From the NCBI RefSeq assembly GCF_003385515.1, contig NZ_QNVT01000005.1, positions 1-64,000 on the forward strand: DNA of 64,000 nucleotides. Reading direction: 5' to 3'. Below, piece by piece: positions 40,941-51,162 of this stretch. The position numbers were made by a program, and so were the translations under genes. Within the stretch, counting starts at the first letter, position 1, and every line of letters starts with the position of its first letter. Under the pieces are notes generated by a model. The model searched no databases and was not told the origin of the DNA. It saw only the letters and a program-made list of their open reading frames with translations. The stretch is from Chryseobacterium pennae (GTDB lineage: Bacteria; Bacteroidota; Bacteroidia; Flavobacteriales; Weeksellaceae).

Positions 40941-43325
40941 ATGAAATTGATATATTGCCTGTTGCTGATCTTTTGTGGATCGGTATTTACGAGTGCACAG
41001 AAAACGTATACTGTACAAGGAACGGTTCAGGATTTTCATGATAAAACTATGCTGGAAAATGCAGTGGTGAAAATTGGGAACCTTACAGCAAAAACAGATA
41101 AAAAAGGAGCATTTTCCTTTGATAAAGTCCCTGCAGGGAAGTATACACTCATTGCAAAACATCCTGATTGCAATGATTATACTGAAAATATAGGAGTTGA
41201 TCAGGATCTTCATCTTACCATTATTTTAGAACATCACTCGGGTGATATAGAAACCATTACATTACATGGAAGCCATAAAAATAAAGGTTCTGTAGTAATG
41301 AAAACACTGGATAAAGCCGAAATTGAAAGAAACTCTACGGAAAATCTGGGGAATATTCTTTCGAGAATTTCAGGAGTTTCAGCGTTGAAAACAGGAAATA
41401 ATATTACCAAACCTGTGATTCATGGTCTCTATGGAAGCCGTATTTCTATCATGAATAATGGAGTGAAGCTCGCAGAACAGGAATGGGGCGCAGAACATGC
41501 ACCCAATGTGGATGTGAATGACTTTGAACATATAGATGTCATCAAAGGAGCATCCGCTTTGAAATATGGAAATGACGGAGTGGCAGGAGTTGTTCTTTTA
41601 GAACCTGCAATCCCGCCAAAGAAGGATACAATCATGGGAAATGTGAAACTTTCGGGGATTTCCAATGGAAAAGGAGGCGAAATTTCTGCCAACGTGCTTA
41701 AATCCTGGGAAAACGAATGGTTTGTAAAAGCAGGAGGAAGTTATAAGAAGCTGGGAGATTTATACACTCCGCATCATACGCTTCAAAATACCGGAGCAGA
41801 GACGAATTCTTTCAATTTTTCATTCGGGAATCATGGTTTTATGCAGGGATTTGATGTTTCCTATAGCGGGACCAACCAGGATTTTGGAATTTATAGAGGC
41901 GCACACCTTGGAAATGGGTATGATATCTATAAAGCAATGACGTTGGGACAACCTTATTTTCTGGATGATTTTGGCTATAATATTGGCTATCCGAAACAGA
42001 CTGTGGAACATCATATTGCGAAGATTTCTGCTTATAAACGTTTTGCTGATTTTGGTAAAATTACTTTTCAATATAGCTTTCAATTGAACAGACGTAAGGA
42101 ATATGATATCAGAAAAGGAGACCTGAAAGATACTCCTTCTATGGATTTAAGACTGATTACGCACTCCGCAAGTCTTATTCATCTTATAGAGCGTTCAAAA
42201 TGGAGTCTGGAAAGTGGAATTTCAGCAGGTTTTCAGGATAATTATCCTAATCCGGCGACAGAAGTCAGACGTCTGATTCCCGATTATTACCGCTATGATG
42301 CAGGAGCATTTTCTGTTTTTAAATACCGTTTTACTCCAAAACTGAATGCAGAAGCCGGAGTAAGATACGATTTCAGCAGATATGATTCCTATAAATATTA
42401 TGATACTAAAGAATGGAACGATAAGTATGCAAACGTTTTTCCGCAATTTTATGTGAAAGAAAGTGGAAGCAGAACACTGTCTCGACCAATTATTGACAAT
42501 CATAACTTCTCAGCGAATGTAGGGTTGAATTATAATCCTTCTAAAAACTTTGATATCAGATTTAATTTCTCAAGAATGAGCAGAACACCAAACCCGGCAG
42601 AATTATTTGCAGACGGGCTTCACCATTCTGCTGCCATTATTGAAAAAGGAGATTTAAGAATTAAAAAAGAGGAGATTTATAATGCCAATCTCTCATTAAC
42701 AGGTCGTTTCAACGTTTTGAAAGGCTTGCAGGTAGAAGCAAATCCATATATTATTTTCTCTGATAGTTTCATTAATCAAATGCCGGTGGAAATCCAGAAT
42801 ACAAGCAGAGGAACCTTTGCCGTTTGGGCTTATCAGCAGGTAAAAGCCAGAATGTATGGAATAGATGCTGATGCACAGCTTAATATTCTGGATAATCTTA
42901 AATGGACAACCAGCTTCAGTGCACTGAGAGGAGATGATTTGACTAACAATGAACCTCTTATTCTCATGATGCCTATGAATCTTAGAAATTCATTGGAATT
43001 GAAACTGAACAAACCAACCAATTTCTATATCAGACTGGAAAACGAAAATGTATTTAAACAAAATCGTTTCCCTATCAGAGATCAATCTGTACAGTTTATT
43101 GAGGATGGAGAAATGGTAACTAAAATAATAGATTACAGTACTCCTCCTGCCGGATTTTCGATATTTCACGCATCTATTGGTGCGGATCTATTCAAAAACA
43201 TGAATCTGAATTTCAGAATCAACAATATTTTTAACAAAGAGTACAAGGAATATCTTAACCGATTGAGATATTATATGCCGGAACCAGGAAGAAACTTTGT
43301 GGTTACTCTTAAATACAATTTTTAA
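40941..43325 (+). CDS. TonB-dependent outer-membrane receptor
   Basis: A 794-aa receptor. A signal peptide (LLIFCGSVFTSAQ) is followed by a carboxypeptidase regulatory-like domain (about 24-95), a plug domain (about 115-225, TLDKAEIERNSTENLGNILS and GVAGVVLLEP) and a 22-strand-type barrel ending in VVTLKYNF, which has the C-terminal Phe for insertion by the BAM complex. The linker after the first domain is His-rich (EHHSGDIETITLHGSHKNKG), as in zinc or copper receptors. It is followed 20 bp later by a His-rich lipoprotein. Transport of a metal or metal chelate is the most likely function. Confidence 0.92.
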   Translation: MKLIYCLLLIFCGSVFTSAQKTYTVQGTVQDFHDKTMLENAVVKIGNLTAKTDKKGAFSFDKVPAGKYTLIAKHPDCNDYTENIGVDQDLHLTIILEHHSGDIETITLHGSHKNKGSVVMKTLDKAEIERNSTENLGNILSRISGVSALKTGNNITKPVIHGLYGSRISIMNNGVKLAEQEWGAEHAPNVDVNDFEHIDVIKGASALKYGNDGVAGVVLLEPAIPPKKDTIMGNVKLSGISNGKGGEISANVLKSWENEWFVKAGGSYKKLGDLYTPHHTLQNTGAETNSFNFSFGNHGFMQGFDVSYSGTNQDFGIYRGAHLGNGYDIYKAMTLGQPYFLDDFGYNIGYPKQTVEHHIAKISAYKRFADFGKITFQYSFQLNRRKEYDIRKGDLKDTPSMDLRLITHSASLIHLIERSKWSLESGISAGFQDNYPNPATEVRRLIPDYYRYDAGAFSVFKYRFTPKLNAEAGVRYDFSRYDSYKYYDTKEWNDKYANVFPQFYVKESGSRTLSRPIIDNHNFSANVGLNYNPSKNFDIRFNFSRMSRTPNPAELFADGLHHSAAIIEKGDLRIKKEEIYNANLSLTGRFNVLKGLQVEANPYIIFSDSFINQMPVEIQNTSRGTFAVWAYQQVKARMYGIDADAQLNILDNLKWTTSFSALRGDDLTNNEPLILMMPMNLRNSLELKLNKPTNFYIRLENENVFKQNRFPIRDQSVQFIEDGEMVTKIIDYSTPPAGFSIFHASIGADLFKNMNLNFRINNIFNKEYKEYLNRLRYYMPEPGRNFVVTLKYNF

Positions 43326-43345
43326 CTCTTAAAATTTAAATTACA

Positions 43346-43900
43346 ATGAAAAAATTATTCAACATATCACTTTTATTATTCGCTGCTGTTTTATTGTTTT
43401 CCTGCCGTGACGGGAATAATGATATTCCTGAAGATATTCATGAGCATGAAGAGGTGGGGCAGGTGATTGTGACAGCTATTAATAAAGCTGATGGAGCCAA
43501 GCAGACTGTAACCGTTACTAACGGCCAGACAAAAGACCACTTTCATCTTACTCAGGGAGCAACATATGCTATAGATGTTAATTTCCAGATTAAACACGGA
43601 GATCATTACCATGATGCAGAAGAAATTATAGAAGAAAAAGATATGCACTTTGTTACTTACAAATTCTCTGGAGCAGATATCAAAGTAAAAAGAACGGCTG
43701 ATGATGTGGTAAGAACTGATGGTAAGAAATTGGGACTTAAAACTGAATGGACTGTAGCTACGGCTGCTGCAGGTAAAGCAAACATTACTCTTGTACACGG
43801 AGCAACGGCCGTGAATGACAACTCGCCTTCAGCAGATAACCAGCAAGGAAGTACTGTAGGAGGGGAAAGTGATGTAGATATCTTTATTGATTTTCATTAA
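43346..43900 (+). CDS. His-rich lipoprotein
   Basis: A 184-aa lipoprotein (lipobox LLFSC, Cys near residue 20). Histidine clusters EDIHEHEE, TKDHFHLT, KHGDHYHDAEE and a C-terminal DFH alternate with acidic residues, suggesting binding of a divalent metal. The middle part looks like an immunoglobulin-like beta sandwich. Downstream of the TonB receptor it could pass substrate to the receptor or hold metal in the periplasm. It is probably co-transcribed with the receptor. Confidence 0.75.
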   Translation: MKKLFNISLLLFAAVLLFSCRDGNNDIPEDIHEHEEVGQVIVTAINKADGAKQTVTVTNGQTKDHFHLTQGATYAIDVNFQIKHGDHYHDAEEIIEEKDMHFVTYKFSGADIKVKRTADDVVRTDGKKLGLKTEWTVATAAAGKANITLVHGATAVNDNSPSADNQQGSTVGGESDVDIFIDFH

Positions 43901-43958
43901 TTAAGAAGTAAGCTCTTCAAAGAAAAAGGGCATACATATCGTCATATTAATTTGGGAG

Positions 43959-43986
43959 AACCACTGATTTTTTCAGTGGTTTTTTT
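43959..43986 (+). terminator. terminator of the receptor operon
   Basis: A 9-bp stem AACCACTGA/TCAGTGGTT with a 5-nt loop and T tract. Confidence 0.85.
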
Positions 43987-44076
43987 ATTTAACAATATTT
44001 GGCTGTATTAGTTGATTTTAAATGAGTGATTTTCATAAAAAATTCATATTTTTGCAACCTAAAATTTTAATCGATA

Positions 44077-45411
44077 ATGAAGGTTACCGCACAAAACCAT
44101 GATGATGTAAGTGCATTACTTACTGTAACATTGGAGAAATCTGACTACAAAGAAAAAGTAGAAAAGCAATTGATTAATTATGCTAAAAATGCGCAAGTTC
44201 CTGGGTTCAGAAAAGGGAAAGTGCCTTTGAGTATGGTTAAAAAACAATATGAAGCAGGAATTGCATTTGAAGAAATCAACAGACAGGTTTCTGATGCATT
44301 GAACAGCTATGTTAACGAAAACAAGTTAAGATTAGTTGGTCAGCCTATTCCTCAGCCTGTAAACGAATTAGATTACAATGCTGATCAGGTAACAGTTGCT
44401 TTCGAAGTAGGATATGAGCCTGCATTCACTATAGATTTAGCTAAATATGAAGCGCCTCACTACAAAGTAGAAGCTTCTGACAAAGAAATCAGCAAGAGTA
44501 TTGAAAACATGCAGAAGCGTTTCGCTGAGCAGGTTCCTCAAGATAAAATCACTAAAGATTCTTACATCGCTTTAGAAGTTTCTCAGGTTGTAGAAGAAGG
44601 TGCTGAAGGAGAACACCCCCACCATCCAAAGAACGTTACCATTACAGGTGAAAACAAAGAAGCTTTCAAATTAGTAAAAGCTTTAAAAATGGATGGATCT
44701 GTAAAAGTAACTAAAGAAACTCTTGCAGGTGATGAAGAATTAGCTAAAGAATTAGGATTCAGCAAAGAAGAAGTAGAGCACCTACACCACAATGAAGTTG
44801 AAGTTAAAGTAAAAGACTTCTATTCATTAGACTTAGCTGAGCTTAACCAGGAGTTATTCGACAAAGTATATGGAGAAGGAAACATCACATCTGAAGACGA
44901 GCTTAAAGACAAAGTTAAGACTGAATTAGACGAGTATTTCCAACAAAATGCTGACGTTCACTTCGTGAATAAAGTATTAGAGCAGGTTACTGAAAAAGAA
45001 GAAGTAGCACTTCCTGAAACTTTCTTAGTAAAATGGTTAATATTCTCTAACCAGAATATCCAGTCTGAAGAGCAGGCAAAAGAAATTCTTGAAAACGAGA
45101 AAAACCAGTTGAGATACCAGATCATCGAAGGTAAATTGATGACTGATAACGAAATCAACCTTGACTATGCTGATGTATTGGCACAAGCTGAGCAATTAGT
45201 GAAAAACCAATTGGCTATCTACGGAATCCACCACTTAGGGGATGAAGAGATCCAAAAATATGCTGTTGAAATGTTGAAAGATCAGGAGCAGGTAAGACAA
45301 ATCTCTTCTGAAGTAGCGATGGCTAAATTAAAAGATGTAATTCTTGAAAAAGCTAGCAAAAAAGAAACTAAAATTTCTCACGACGAATTTTTAGAAGAGC
45401 TTAAAAAATAA
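44077..45411 (+). CDS. tig: trigger factor chaperone
   Basis: A 444-aa ribosome-associated chaperone. The N-terminal ribosome-binding domain carries the motif GFRKGKVP (about 46-53). The middle part corresponds to the PPIase domain, which is divergent in Bacteroidota, and the long helical C-terminal arm ends in a Lys-rich tail. The His-rich GEHPHHPKN at about 175 lies in the middle domain. A TATTTTTG -7 element is at 44047-44054. Confidence 0.93.
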   Translation: MKVTAQNHDDVSALLTVTLEKSDYKEKVEKQLINYAKNAQVPGFRKGKVPLSMVKKQYEAGIAFEEINRQVSDALNSYVNENKLRLVGQPIPQPVNELDYNADQVTVAFEVGYEPAFTIDLAKYEAPHYKVEASDKEISKSIENMQKRFAEQVPQDKITKDSYIALEVSQVVEEGAEGEHPHHPKNVTITGENKEAFKLVKALKMDGSVKVTKETLAGDEELAKELGFSKEEVEHLHHNEVEVKVKDFYSLDLAELNQELFDKVYGEGNITSEDELKDKVKTELDEYFQQNADVHFVNKVLEQVTEKEEVALPETFLVKWLIFSNQNIQSEEQAKEILENEKNQLRYQIIEGKLMTDNEINLDYADVLAQAEQLVKNQLAIYGIHHLGDEEIQKYAVEMLKDQEQVRQISSEVAMAKLKDVILEKASKKETKISHDEFLEELKK

Positions 45412-45435
45412 TTATATACAGATATAAATATTTCA

Positions 45436-45464
45436 AAACCGTCAATTTTTTGACGGTTTTTTTA
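45436..45464 (+). terminator. terminator of tig
   Basis: A 10-bp stem AAACCGTCAA/TTGACGGTTT with a 4-nt loop and T tract, 24 bp after the stop codon. Confidence 0.85.
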
Positions 45465-45618
45465 TTTTCGACCTTTCCTGTTCTCTTTATATTCTTTACC
45501 TCAGGCTTCTGAACTAACTATTTATCTTTATATTTCTTCATTACTGATTACTCATGACCCATAATGTATTCATGTCCGTCAATATTCCTATATTTACATC
45601 ATAAACTTATTACATATT

Positions 45619-46305
45619 ATGAAAAAGATCATCATTCCATTTTTCTGTGCCGTACTTTTCTCTGTTCCGGCAGCAGCTCAGAAGAAAGATGCCGCTTCTG
45701 TAAAAACAGAGGCTGTAAAATCTACAACAACGGCTAAAGAAGTTCTGGATAATTACTTTAAGGCATTAGGAGGAAAAGAAAAATTAGAAGGGGTAAAAAC
45801 TCTTTATATGGAAAATACTATGTCTGCTCAGGGAATGGAAATTACTATGACTACCAAAAAAATGGGAAACAAATTCAAGTCTGTACAGTCGCTTATGGGA
45901 CAGCAGATGGTCCAGTTTTTTGATGGAGAAAAAGGATATTTTGACCAGATGGGAAGCAAAACTGCAATTCCTGCAGATAAAGTAGCAGAACTGAAAAAAG
46001 CAAAACCAGTGGATGCATTAGCATTTGACGGAGCTACTTTTCAAAATGTTGCAGTAGAAAAACTGGATGGTAAAGACTATAATGTATTGTCTTCCGATAA
46101 AGGGAAATTTTATTTTGATACTGCTACAGGGCTTTTATATAAAACGATTGCCGGAGAAGGAAATGTAACGATAAAAAGTTATATGACAGTAGACGGATTG
46201 CAATTCCCTGCTGATGTAGAAGCAGAAGGAGGAGGTCAGAAAGTGAATATTAAAACCACTAAGATTACAATTAATTCCGGAGTAACGGATGCAGATTTTA
46301 AATAA
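45619..46305 (+). CDS. LolA-like outer-membrane lipoprotein-sorting domain protein
   Basis: A 228-aa periplasmic protein. The signal peptide ends in VPAAAQ. The pattern NYFKALGGKEKLEGVKTLYM, then TTKKMGNKFKS, then GEKGYFDQMG resembles the LolA/LolB-type half-barrel seen in many exported Bacteroidota proteins. True LolA function is not certain, since these families are broad. A terminator follows directly, so it is a single-gene unit. Confidence 0.65.
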   Translation: MKKIIIPFFCAVLFSVPAAAQKKDAASVKTEAVKSTTTAKEVLDNYFKALGGKEKLEGVKTLYMENTMSAQGMEITMTTKKMGNKFKSVQSLMGQQMVQFFDGEKGYFDQMGSKTAIPADKVAELKKAKPVDALAFDGATFQNVAVEKLDGKDYNVLSSDKGKFYFDTATGLLYKTIAGEGNVTIKSYMTVDGLQFPADVEAEGGGQKVNIKTTKITINSGVTDADFK

Positions 46306-46326
46306 TAAATTACTTTTTAAGTGATC

Positions 46327-46350
46327 AAAACCGGGAATTCCCGGTTTTTT
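46327..46350 (+). terminator. terminator
   Basis: The perfect palindrome AAAACCGGGAA-TTCCCGGTTTT runs into a T tract, 22 bp after the preceding stop. Confidence 0.8.
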
Positions 46351-46419
46351 AGGCTAAAAGTACTATTGCTGAATTTCAGAAATCAGGATTGCGATTTAAA
46401 TTTTTTAATCAAAATTAAA

Positions 46420-46448
46420 AAACCGTTGTATTTTACAATGGTTTTTTT
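46420..46448 (+). terminator. second terminator-like hairpin in the 46306-46692 gap
   Basis: A 10-bp stem (46421-46430 with 46434-46443, one G-U) is followed by T residues. The rest of the 387-bp gap is AT-rich and shows no gene. Confidence 0.5.
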
Positions 46449-46692
46449 GGTTTGGATGAATAATATAATGATAGATTACCTTAATTTCAGGATAAATGAA
46501 GTAAATGGTATTATTTTTAATTAGTCTATTTTAATTAATTGATGAATATTTTTAATTAAAAACTGTTTTAAATAATATAAAAGACATTGTATATTTTCAT
46601 TTTGTAATATTTAAATTTTTTAACTCGAATTTAACCCAGTAGTAAAAGGCGAATTGCAGAGAGAATCGATATTTTTGAGGCGTCAAAAAATA

Positions 46693-49542
46693 ATGCAGAT
46701 GAAAAAAATATTATCTTCGTTTTCAGTCATCTTCCTGATGTCTATCAATGTCTATGGACAAAACATCCCTGTGGATCCGTCCCTAAGAATCGGTACTCTT
46801 TCCAATGGAATGAAGTACTACATTAAAAAGAATGTTTTACCAGAAAAAAAAGTAGAGTTCCGTCTGGCAATCAATGCCGGATCTATTCTTGAAGACGAAA
46901 ATCAGAGAGGATTGGCGCACTTCATGGAGCACATGAATTTCAACGGGACTAAAAATTTTCCGGACAATAAGTTAGTAGACTTTTTGCAATCTATCGGAGT
47001 AAAATTTGGGCAACACCTTAATGCTTATACCGGCTTTGATGAAACCGTTTATATGCTTCCTGTCCCATTGGATAAACCAGGAAATCTGGATGCTGGTCTG
47101 AAAGTAATAGAAGACTGGGCATTTAACGCAACGCTTTCTGACGAACAAATCAATAAAGAAAGAGGAGTGGTACTGGAAGAATTAAGATTAGGTCTTGGAC
47201 CGGATAAGAGAATGATGGATAAATATCTTCCAAAACTTTTATACAAATCTCAGTATGCAGAAAGACTTCCAATCGGTAAAAAAGAAGTCCTGGAAAATTT
47301 CAAACCAGATCTTATCCGAAAATTTTATCAGGATTGGTACAGACCCGATCTGATGGCAATTGTAGTAGTAGGAGATATCAATGTAGATGAAATAGAAAAA
47401 AAAATAAAGACTAATTTCAGTAAATATAAAAACCCTTCAAACCCCAGAGAAAGAAAATCTTTTGATCTTCCGGGGCATAAAGAAGCACTGGTAGCCATCG
47501 AGACAGATCCTGATGCTACAGGTTCCGGAGTGCAGTTCATTATCAAAGATTCTGAAATGTACCAACCGGATGTAACAGTTCAGCAGTATGATAAAAGTGT
47601 TGTAGAAGGTCTTGTAAATATTATGCTGAACAGCAGATTGGCAGAATTGGTTAACTCTGCGACCCCACCTTTTACTTATGGTTCGGTTTACCATGGAGGA
47701 ACTTATGCAAGAAGCAAAGAAGCATTTCAGGGATCAGCAGCTACAAAAGACGGTGATCAGCTGAATGCGCTGAAAGTTCTTTTGGAAGAAGTGGAAAGAG
47801 CCAAAAGATTCGGATTTACCCAATCTGAACTGGACAGAGCAAAAGACCAGATGCTTTCCTCTTATGAATGGGCTTACAACAACAAAGACAAAAACCAAAG
47901 TGGTGAACTTATAGATGGTTTTGTGAACCATTTCCTGAGAAAGGAACCAATACCTGGAATTACCTGGGGATACGAGCATATTAAAGAAGTTCTTCCAACT
48001 ATAGCTCTGGAACAGACAAATAGAATTATCAAAAAGCTTGTAAAGGATGACAGCAGGGTAATCGTGATTACAGGGCCAGAAAAAGAAAATATTGCCATGC
48101 CAACAGAGGTTATGGTCCTGAACACATTTGATGCCGTAAAAATGGCTGATCTTAAACCTTATGAAGAAAAAACGAAAACGGAGAGCTTAGTAAAGCCTTT
48201 TAAATCAGAAGGGAAAATTACTAAAGTAGAAGCGGACAACAAATTAGGAACTACCACCTGGACTTTGAACAACGGAGCTAAAGTGACTTTCAAAAAAACA
48301 GATTTTAAAGATGATGAGATTGTTTTTGCAGGAATAAGCCTGGGAGGAGTGTCTGTCATTCCGGATGCCGATTACAATAAAACAAAATTCGCATTTGATG
48401 CTTTGCTGGAAGCTGGATTAGGCGGGCTTTCAAAGACAGATCTTACACACTATCTTGCAGGAAAACAGATGAGTGCAAGCTCTTATGTAGGTGGACTTAC
48501 AGATGGTATTTCAGGAACAAGTTCGAAAAAAGATCTGAAGACAGCTATGGAGCTGATCTATGCTTGCTTTACAGACTTAAATTATAACCCTGAAGCATTC
48601 AACACTTATAAAATAAAGAAATCCGCAATGCTGACGAATGTGGATTCAGATCCGCAATACTACTTTTCTAATGAATACTCTAAATTTATCAATCAGAAAA
48701 ATCCAAGATTTACCGGACTTGAGCCTACCGAAAAAGATTGGGTGAATACAGATTATAAGAAAGCCTACGATATCTACAAACAGAAATTTGCCAATGCTGG
48801 TAATTTTCACTTCTATTTTGTGGGGAATATAGATGAAGGGCAGCTTAAAAACGAAGTCCTGCAGTATATTGCTTCACTTCCTGCAACAGGAAAATCATCA
48901 ACATTTAAAGATACGGGTTACAGACCAGTGAAAGGAGGATATACAAAGGTTTATAAAAAAGGAAAAGAGCCGAAGAGTCTTGTAACAATTTCTTACAGCG
49001 GAGAAGCTCCTTATAATGAGAAGGAAGCTATGGCACTTTCAGCTCTTGGAGAAGTAGCTACGATTAAAGTTCTTGAAAAACTAAGAGAAGATGAAAGCGG
49101 TATTTACGGCGGAGGTGCAAGTGGAAGCTTCAGTAAAATCCCGTACAGTGCTTATGATTTTAGTGTTAATTTCCCATGTGGTCCTGAAAATGCAGATAGG
49201 CTTACAAAAAGTGCAATGGCCGAATTACAAAAATTTATAGATAAAGGTCCTGAGCAAAAAGATCTGGATAAATATAAAGAAGGTGAATACAACGAATATA
49301 AAACTAGCCTTAAAGACAATGGATTCTGGTTACAGGGAATTGCCCAAAATCAATTGGACGGAAGTGATAAATACGATATTCTGAATTATCCGGATAAAGT
49401 AAAAGCACTTACTGTAAAAGACCTTCAGGATGTTGCTAAAAAATACCTTACAAAAGAAAAAAGTGTAGCAATACTAATGCCGGAAGATGGTTGGGGAAAG
49501 GCTAAAAAAGATGAAACCAAGAAAGCAGAAACAGTGCACTAA
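46693..49542 (+). CDS. M16-family zinc metallopeptidase
   Basis: A 949-aa exported peptidase. The start at 46693 (or the ATG at 46699) gives a signal peptide (KKILSSFSVIFLMSINVYGQ). The inverted zinc motif HxxEH is HFMEH near residue 78, with the distal Glu in RGVVLEELRL. Two M16 halves are visible: the first about 30-450 with the catalytic site, the second about 500-940 without it, as in the single-chain PqqL type. It should degrade peptides in the periplasm. A terminator shared with the convergent DUF3109 gene follows. Confidence 0.93.
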   Translation: MQMKKILSSFSVIFLMSINVYGQNIPVDPSLRIGTLSNGMKYYIKKNVLPEKKVEFRLAINAGSILEDENQRGLAHFMEHMNFNGTKNFPDNKLVDFLQSIGVKFGQHLNAYTGFDETVYMLPVPLDKPGNLDAGLKVIEDWAFNATLSDEQINKERGVVLEELRLGLGPDKRMMDKYLPKLLYKSQYAERLPIGKKEVLENFKPDLIRKFYQDWYRPDLMAIVVVGDINVDEIEKKIKTNFSKYKNPSNPRERKSFDLPGHKEALVAIETDPDATGSGVQFIIKDSEMYQPDVTVQQYDKSVVEGLVNIMLNSRLAELVNSATPPFTYGSVYHGGTYARSKEAFQGSAATKDGDQLNALKVLLEEVERAKRFGFTQSELDRAKDQMLSSYEWAYNNKDKNQSGELIDGFVNHFLRKEPIPGITWGYEHIKEVLPTIALEQTNRIIKKLVKDDSRVIVITGPEKENIAMPTEVMVLNTFDAVKMADLKPYEEKTKTESLVKPFKSEGKITKVEADNKLGTTTWTLNNGAKVTFKKTDFKDDEIVFAGISLGGVSVIPDADYNKTKFAFDALLEAGLGGLSKTDLTHYLAGKQMSASSYVGGLTDGISGTSSKKDLKTAMELIYACFTDLNYNPEAFNTYKIKKSAMLTNVDSDPQYYFSNEYSKFINQKNPRFTGLEPTEKDWVNTDYKKAYDIYKQKFANAGNFHFYFVGNIDEGQLKNEVLQYIASLPATGKSSTFKDTGYRPVKGGYTKVYKKGKEPKSLVTISYSGEAPYNEKEAMALSALGEVATIKVLEKLREDESGIYGGGASGSFSKIPYSAYDFSVNFPCGPENADRLTKSAMAELQKFIDKGPEQKDLDKYKEGEYNEYKTSLKDNGFWLQGIAQNQLDGSDKYDILNYPDKVKALTVKDLQDVAKKYLTKEKSVAILMPEDGWGKAKKDETKKAETVH

Positions 49543-49571
49543 TTCATTCTTTATTTACAGGAAGAAATAAG

Positions 49572-49597
49572 AAAACCGCAGATCTCTCTGCGGTTTT
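49572..49597. terminator. bidirectional terminator
   Basis: An 11-bp perfect stem (49572-49582 with 49587-49597) with A/T tracts on both sides serves the M16 peptidase on the plus strand and the DUF3109 gene on the minus strand. Confidence 0.85.
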
Positions 49598-49623
49598 TAT
49601 TATTGTATTCAAATATGGATCGG

Positions 49624-50208
49624 TTAAGAACCATATTCCTTCTTCCATTCGTCAGCAGCTCCGCTCAGAACTGTGTAGAATTCTTCACCATACTTTCTGA
49701 TCAATGGGGTCTTCAGGAATTTATAAACAGGAACCTGAAGCTCTTTTCCAAGCGTACAGGCGTCGCTGCATACATTCCATTCATGATAATTTAGAGCAGT
49801 GAATGCAGAGTATTCTGTAACCCGGATAGGGTAAAGGTGGCATGAAATAGGTTTTTGCCAGTCTACTGCTCCATCTTCGTACGCTTTTTCAATACCACAT
49901 TTAGTGATTCCTTTATCATCAAAAGTTACATAAGCACATTCACGGTTTTCCACCATGGGAGTAACATACATTCCGTCGTGCGGATCAGTAGTCCATGTAC
50001 CTTGCTCTTCAAGGGCTTTGATGCCTTCCTGAGTAAGATAAGGTTTGATTTTGTCAAAAATACCGTCCAGTATTTCAAGCTCACCTTTGTCCAATGGAGC
50101 TCCTACATCACCTTCCACACAACATGCACCCTTGCATTTGCTAAGGTTGCACACAAATTCTTCGGAAAAGATTTCCTCAGAAATCAATTTATTGTCTATC
50201 TGAATCAT
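49624..50208 (-). CDS. DUF3109 / YkgJ-like cysteine-cluster protein
   Basis: A 194-aa protein with a Cys cluster (FVCNLSKCKGACCVEGD near residue 20, then CAYV, CGIE and SCHLYPIR) typical of the YkgJ/DUF3109 family, which binds zinc or an iron-sulfur cluster. No enzymatic function is established for the family. It is 6 bp downstream of the DUF6427 membrane protein and probably in the same operon. Confidence 0.85.
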   Translation of the reverse strand: MIQIDNKLISEEIFSEEFVCNLSKCKGACCVEGDVGAPLDKGELEILDGIFDKIKPYLTQEGIKALEEQGTWTTDPHDGMYVTPMVENRECAYVTFDDKGITKCGIEKAYEDGAVDWQKPISCHLYPIRVTEYSAFTALNYHEWNVCSDACTLGKELQVPVYKFLKTPLIRKYGEEFYTVLSGAADEWKKEYGS

Positions 50209-50214
50209 AATTTT

Positions 50215-51120
50215 CTAAAATAAATCAAAAACTGTACCTGCTTTAAAGGTAAGTAAACTCAAAATAATAAGCCATAAGCTCACCTCCTGCATCCAGTATT
50301 TCGGTAAAAATCTCATCATCCTGCTCAGAATAATGCTTGACGGAAATGCCAGCAACAGTAAATATTCATAGCTTTTATTCATATATAAGATGATGGTGAC
50401 AAGTTGAGCGAGGGAAAAAACCAGCAGAAAAGTATATTTATATCTGCTTATCGGACTTTTCTTATTATAATTTTGAAAATGGTCATATACTGCATAAATA
50501 AGCATTATGGCAACCGGAATCAAAGGCAATAATTCCATATAATCTGTTACCGGCTTCATCTTTCCAAACGGAAAATAATCAATATTCCATGAAGTGAACT
50601 GCACAAAGTACATCACTGAAAAATAACTGAATGCAATCAGAATAACCCCTAAAAGGAATCTGAACAGATTTAAACCTACTTTGGCAGAGGTAGCTACCAC
50701 GTGAATAATAACAAAAACAGCCATTGGCCAGGTGGTGGGCAGGAAAATGAAATTCAGTGCAACAATGGCACCTACCAATACATATGATTTCTTCCTTATA
50801 TCTTCATCAGCACTTGTTAAGAGCAAGATCAGGAATGAATTGGTAAGCAGCGAAACTGCAATTCCTATGTCTAAATTACCCGGGTACAGGCCAAAAATAA
50901 AAAATGTATATAAGAATAAGGGAAGATGGGTCTGATAATTAAGAGCAATACTGTGAAAACAAAAATATCCCAAGGCAATTCCTAAAAATGTAATTCCGGC
51001 TATAATTGCTTCATAAGTGTTGAAATTCAATATGTTAAATATTACAACGACTAAAAGAAGACAACCAATATAAACAGGAATTGAAAAAATATTGCTTTCT
51101 TTTGAAAGTAATTTAAACAT
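50215..51120 (-). CDS. DUF6427 family membrane protein
   Basis: A 301-aa integral membrane protein with about eight hydrophobic helices and short loops. The start FKLLSKESNIFSIPVYIG and the FxPTTW near residue 128 resemble DUF6427 of flavobacteria. Function unknown; the coupling to DUF3109 and the divergent small membrane gene at 51163 suggest a cell-envelope context. Confidence 0.75.
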   Translation of the reverse strand: MFKLLSKESNIFSIPVYIGCLLLVVVIFNILNFNTYEAIIAGITFLGIALGYFCFHSIALNYQTHLPLFLYTFFIFGLYPGNLDIGIAVSLLTNSFLILLLTSADEDIRKKSYVLVGAIVALNFIFLPTTWPMAVFVIIHVVATSAKVGLNLFRFLLGVILIAFSYFSVMYFVQFTSWNIDYFPFGKMKPVTDYMELLPLIPVAIMLIYAVYDHFQNYNKKSPISRYKYTFLLVFSLAQLVTIILYMNKSYEYLLLLAFPSSIILSRMMRFLPKYWMQEVSLWLIILSLLTFKAGTVFDLF

Positions 51121-51162
51121 TTTTTATAAATTTGTACAAAGTTAATTTAAAAAAGGAAAATA

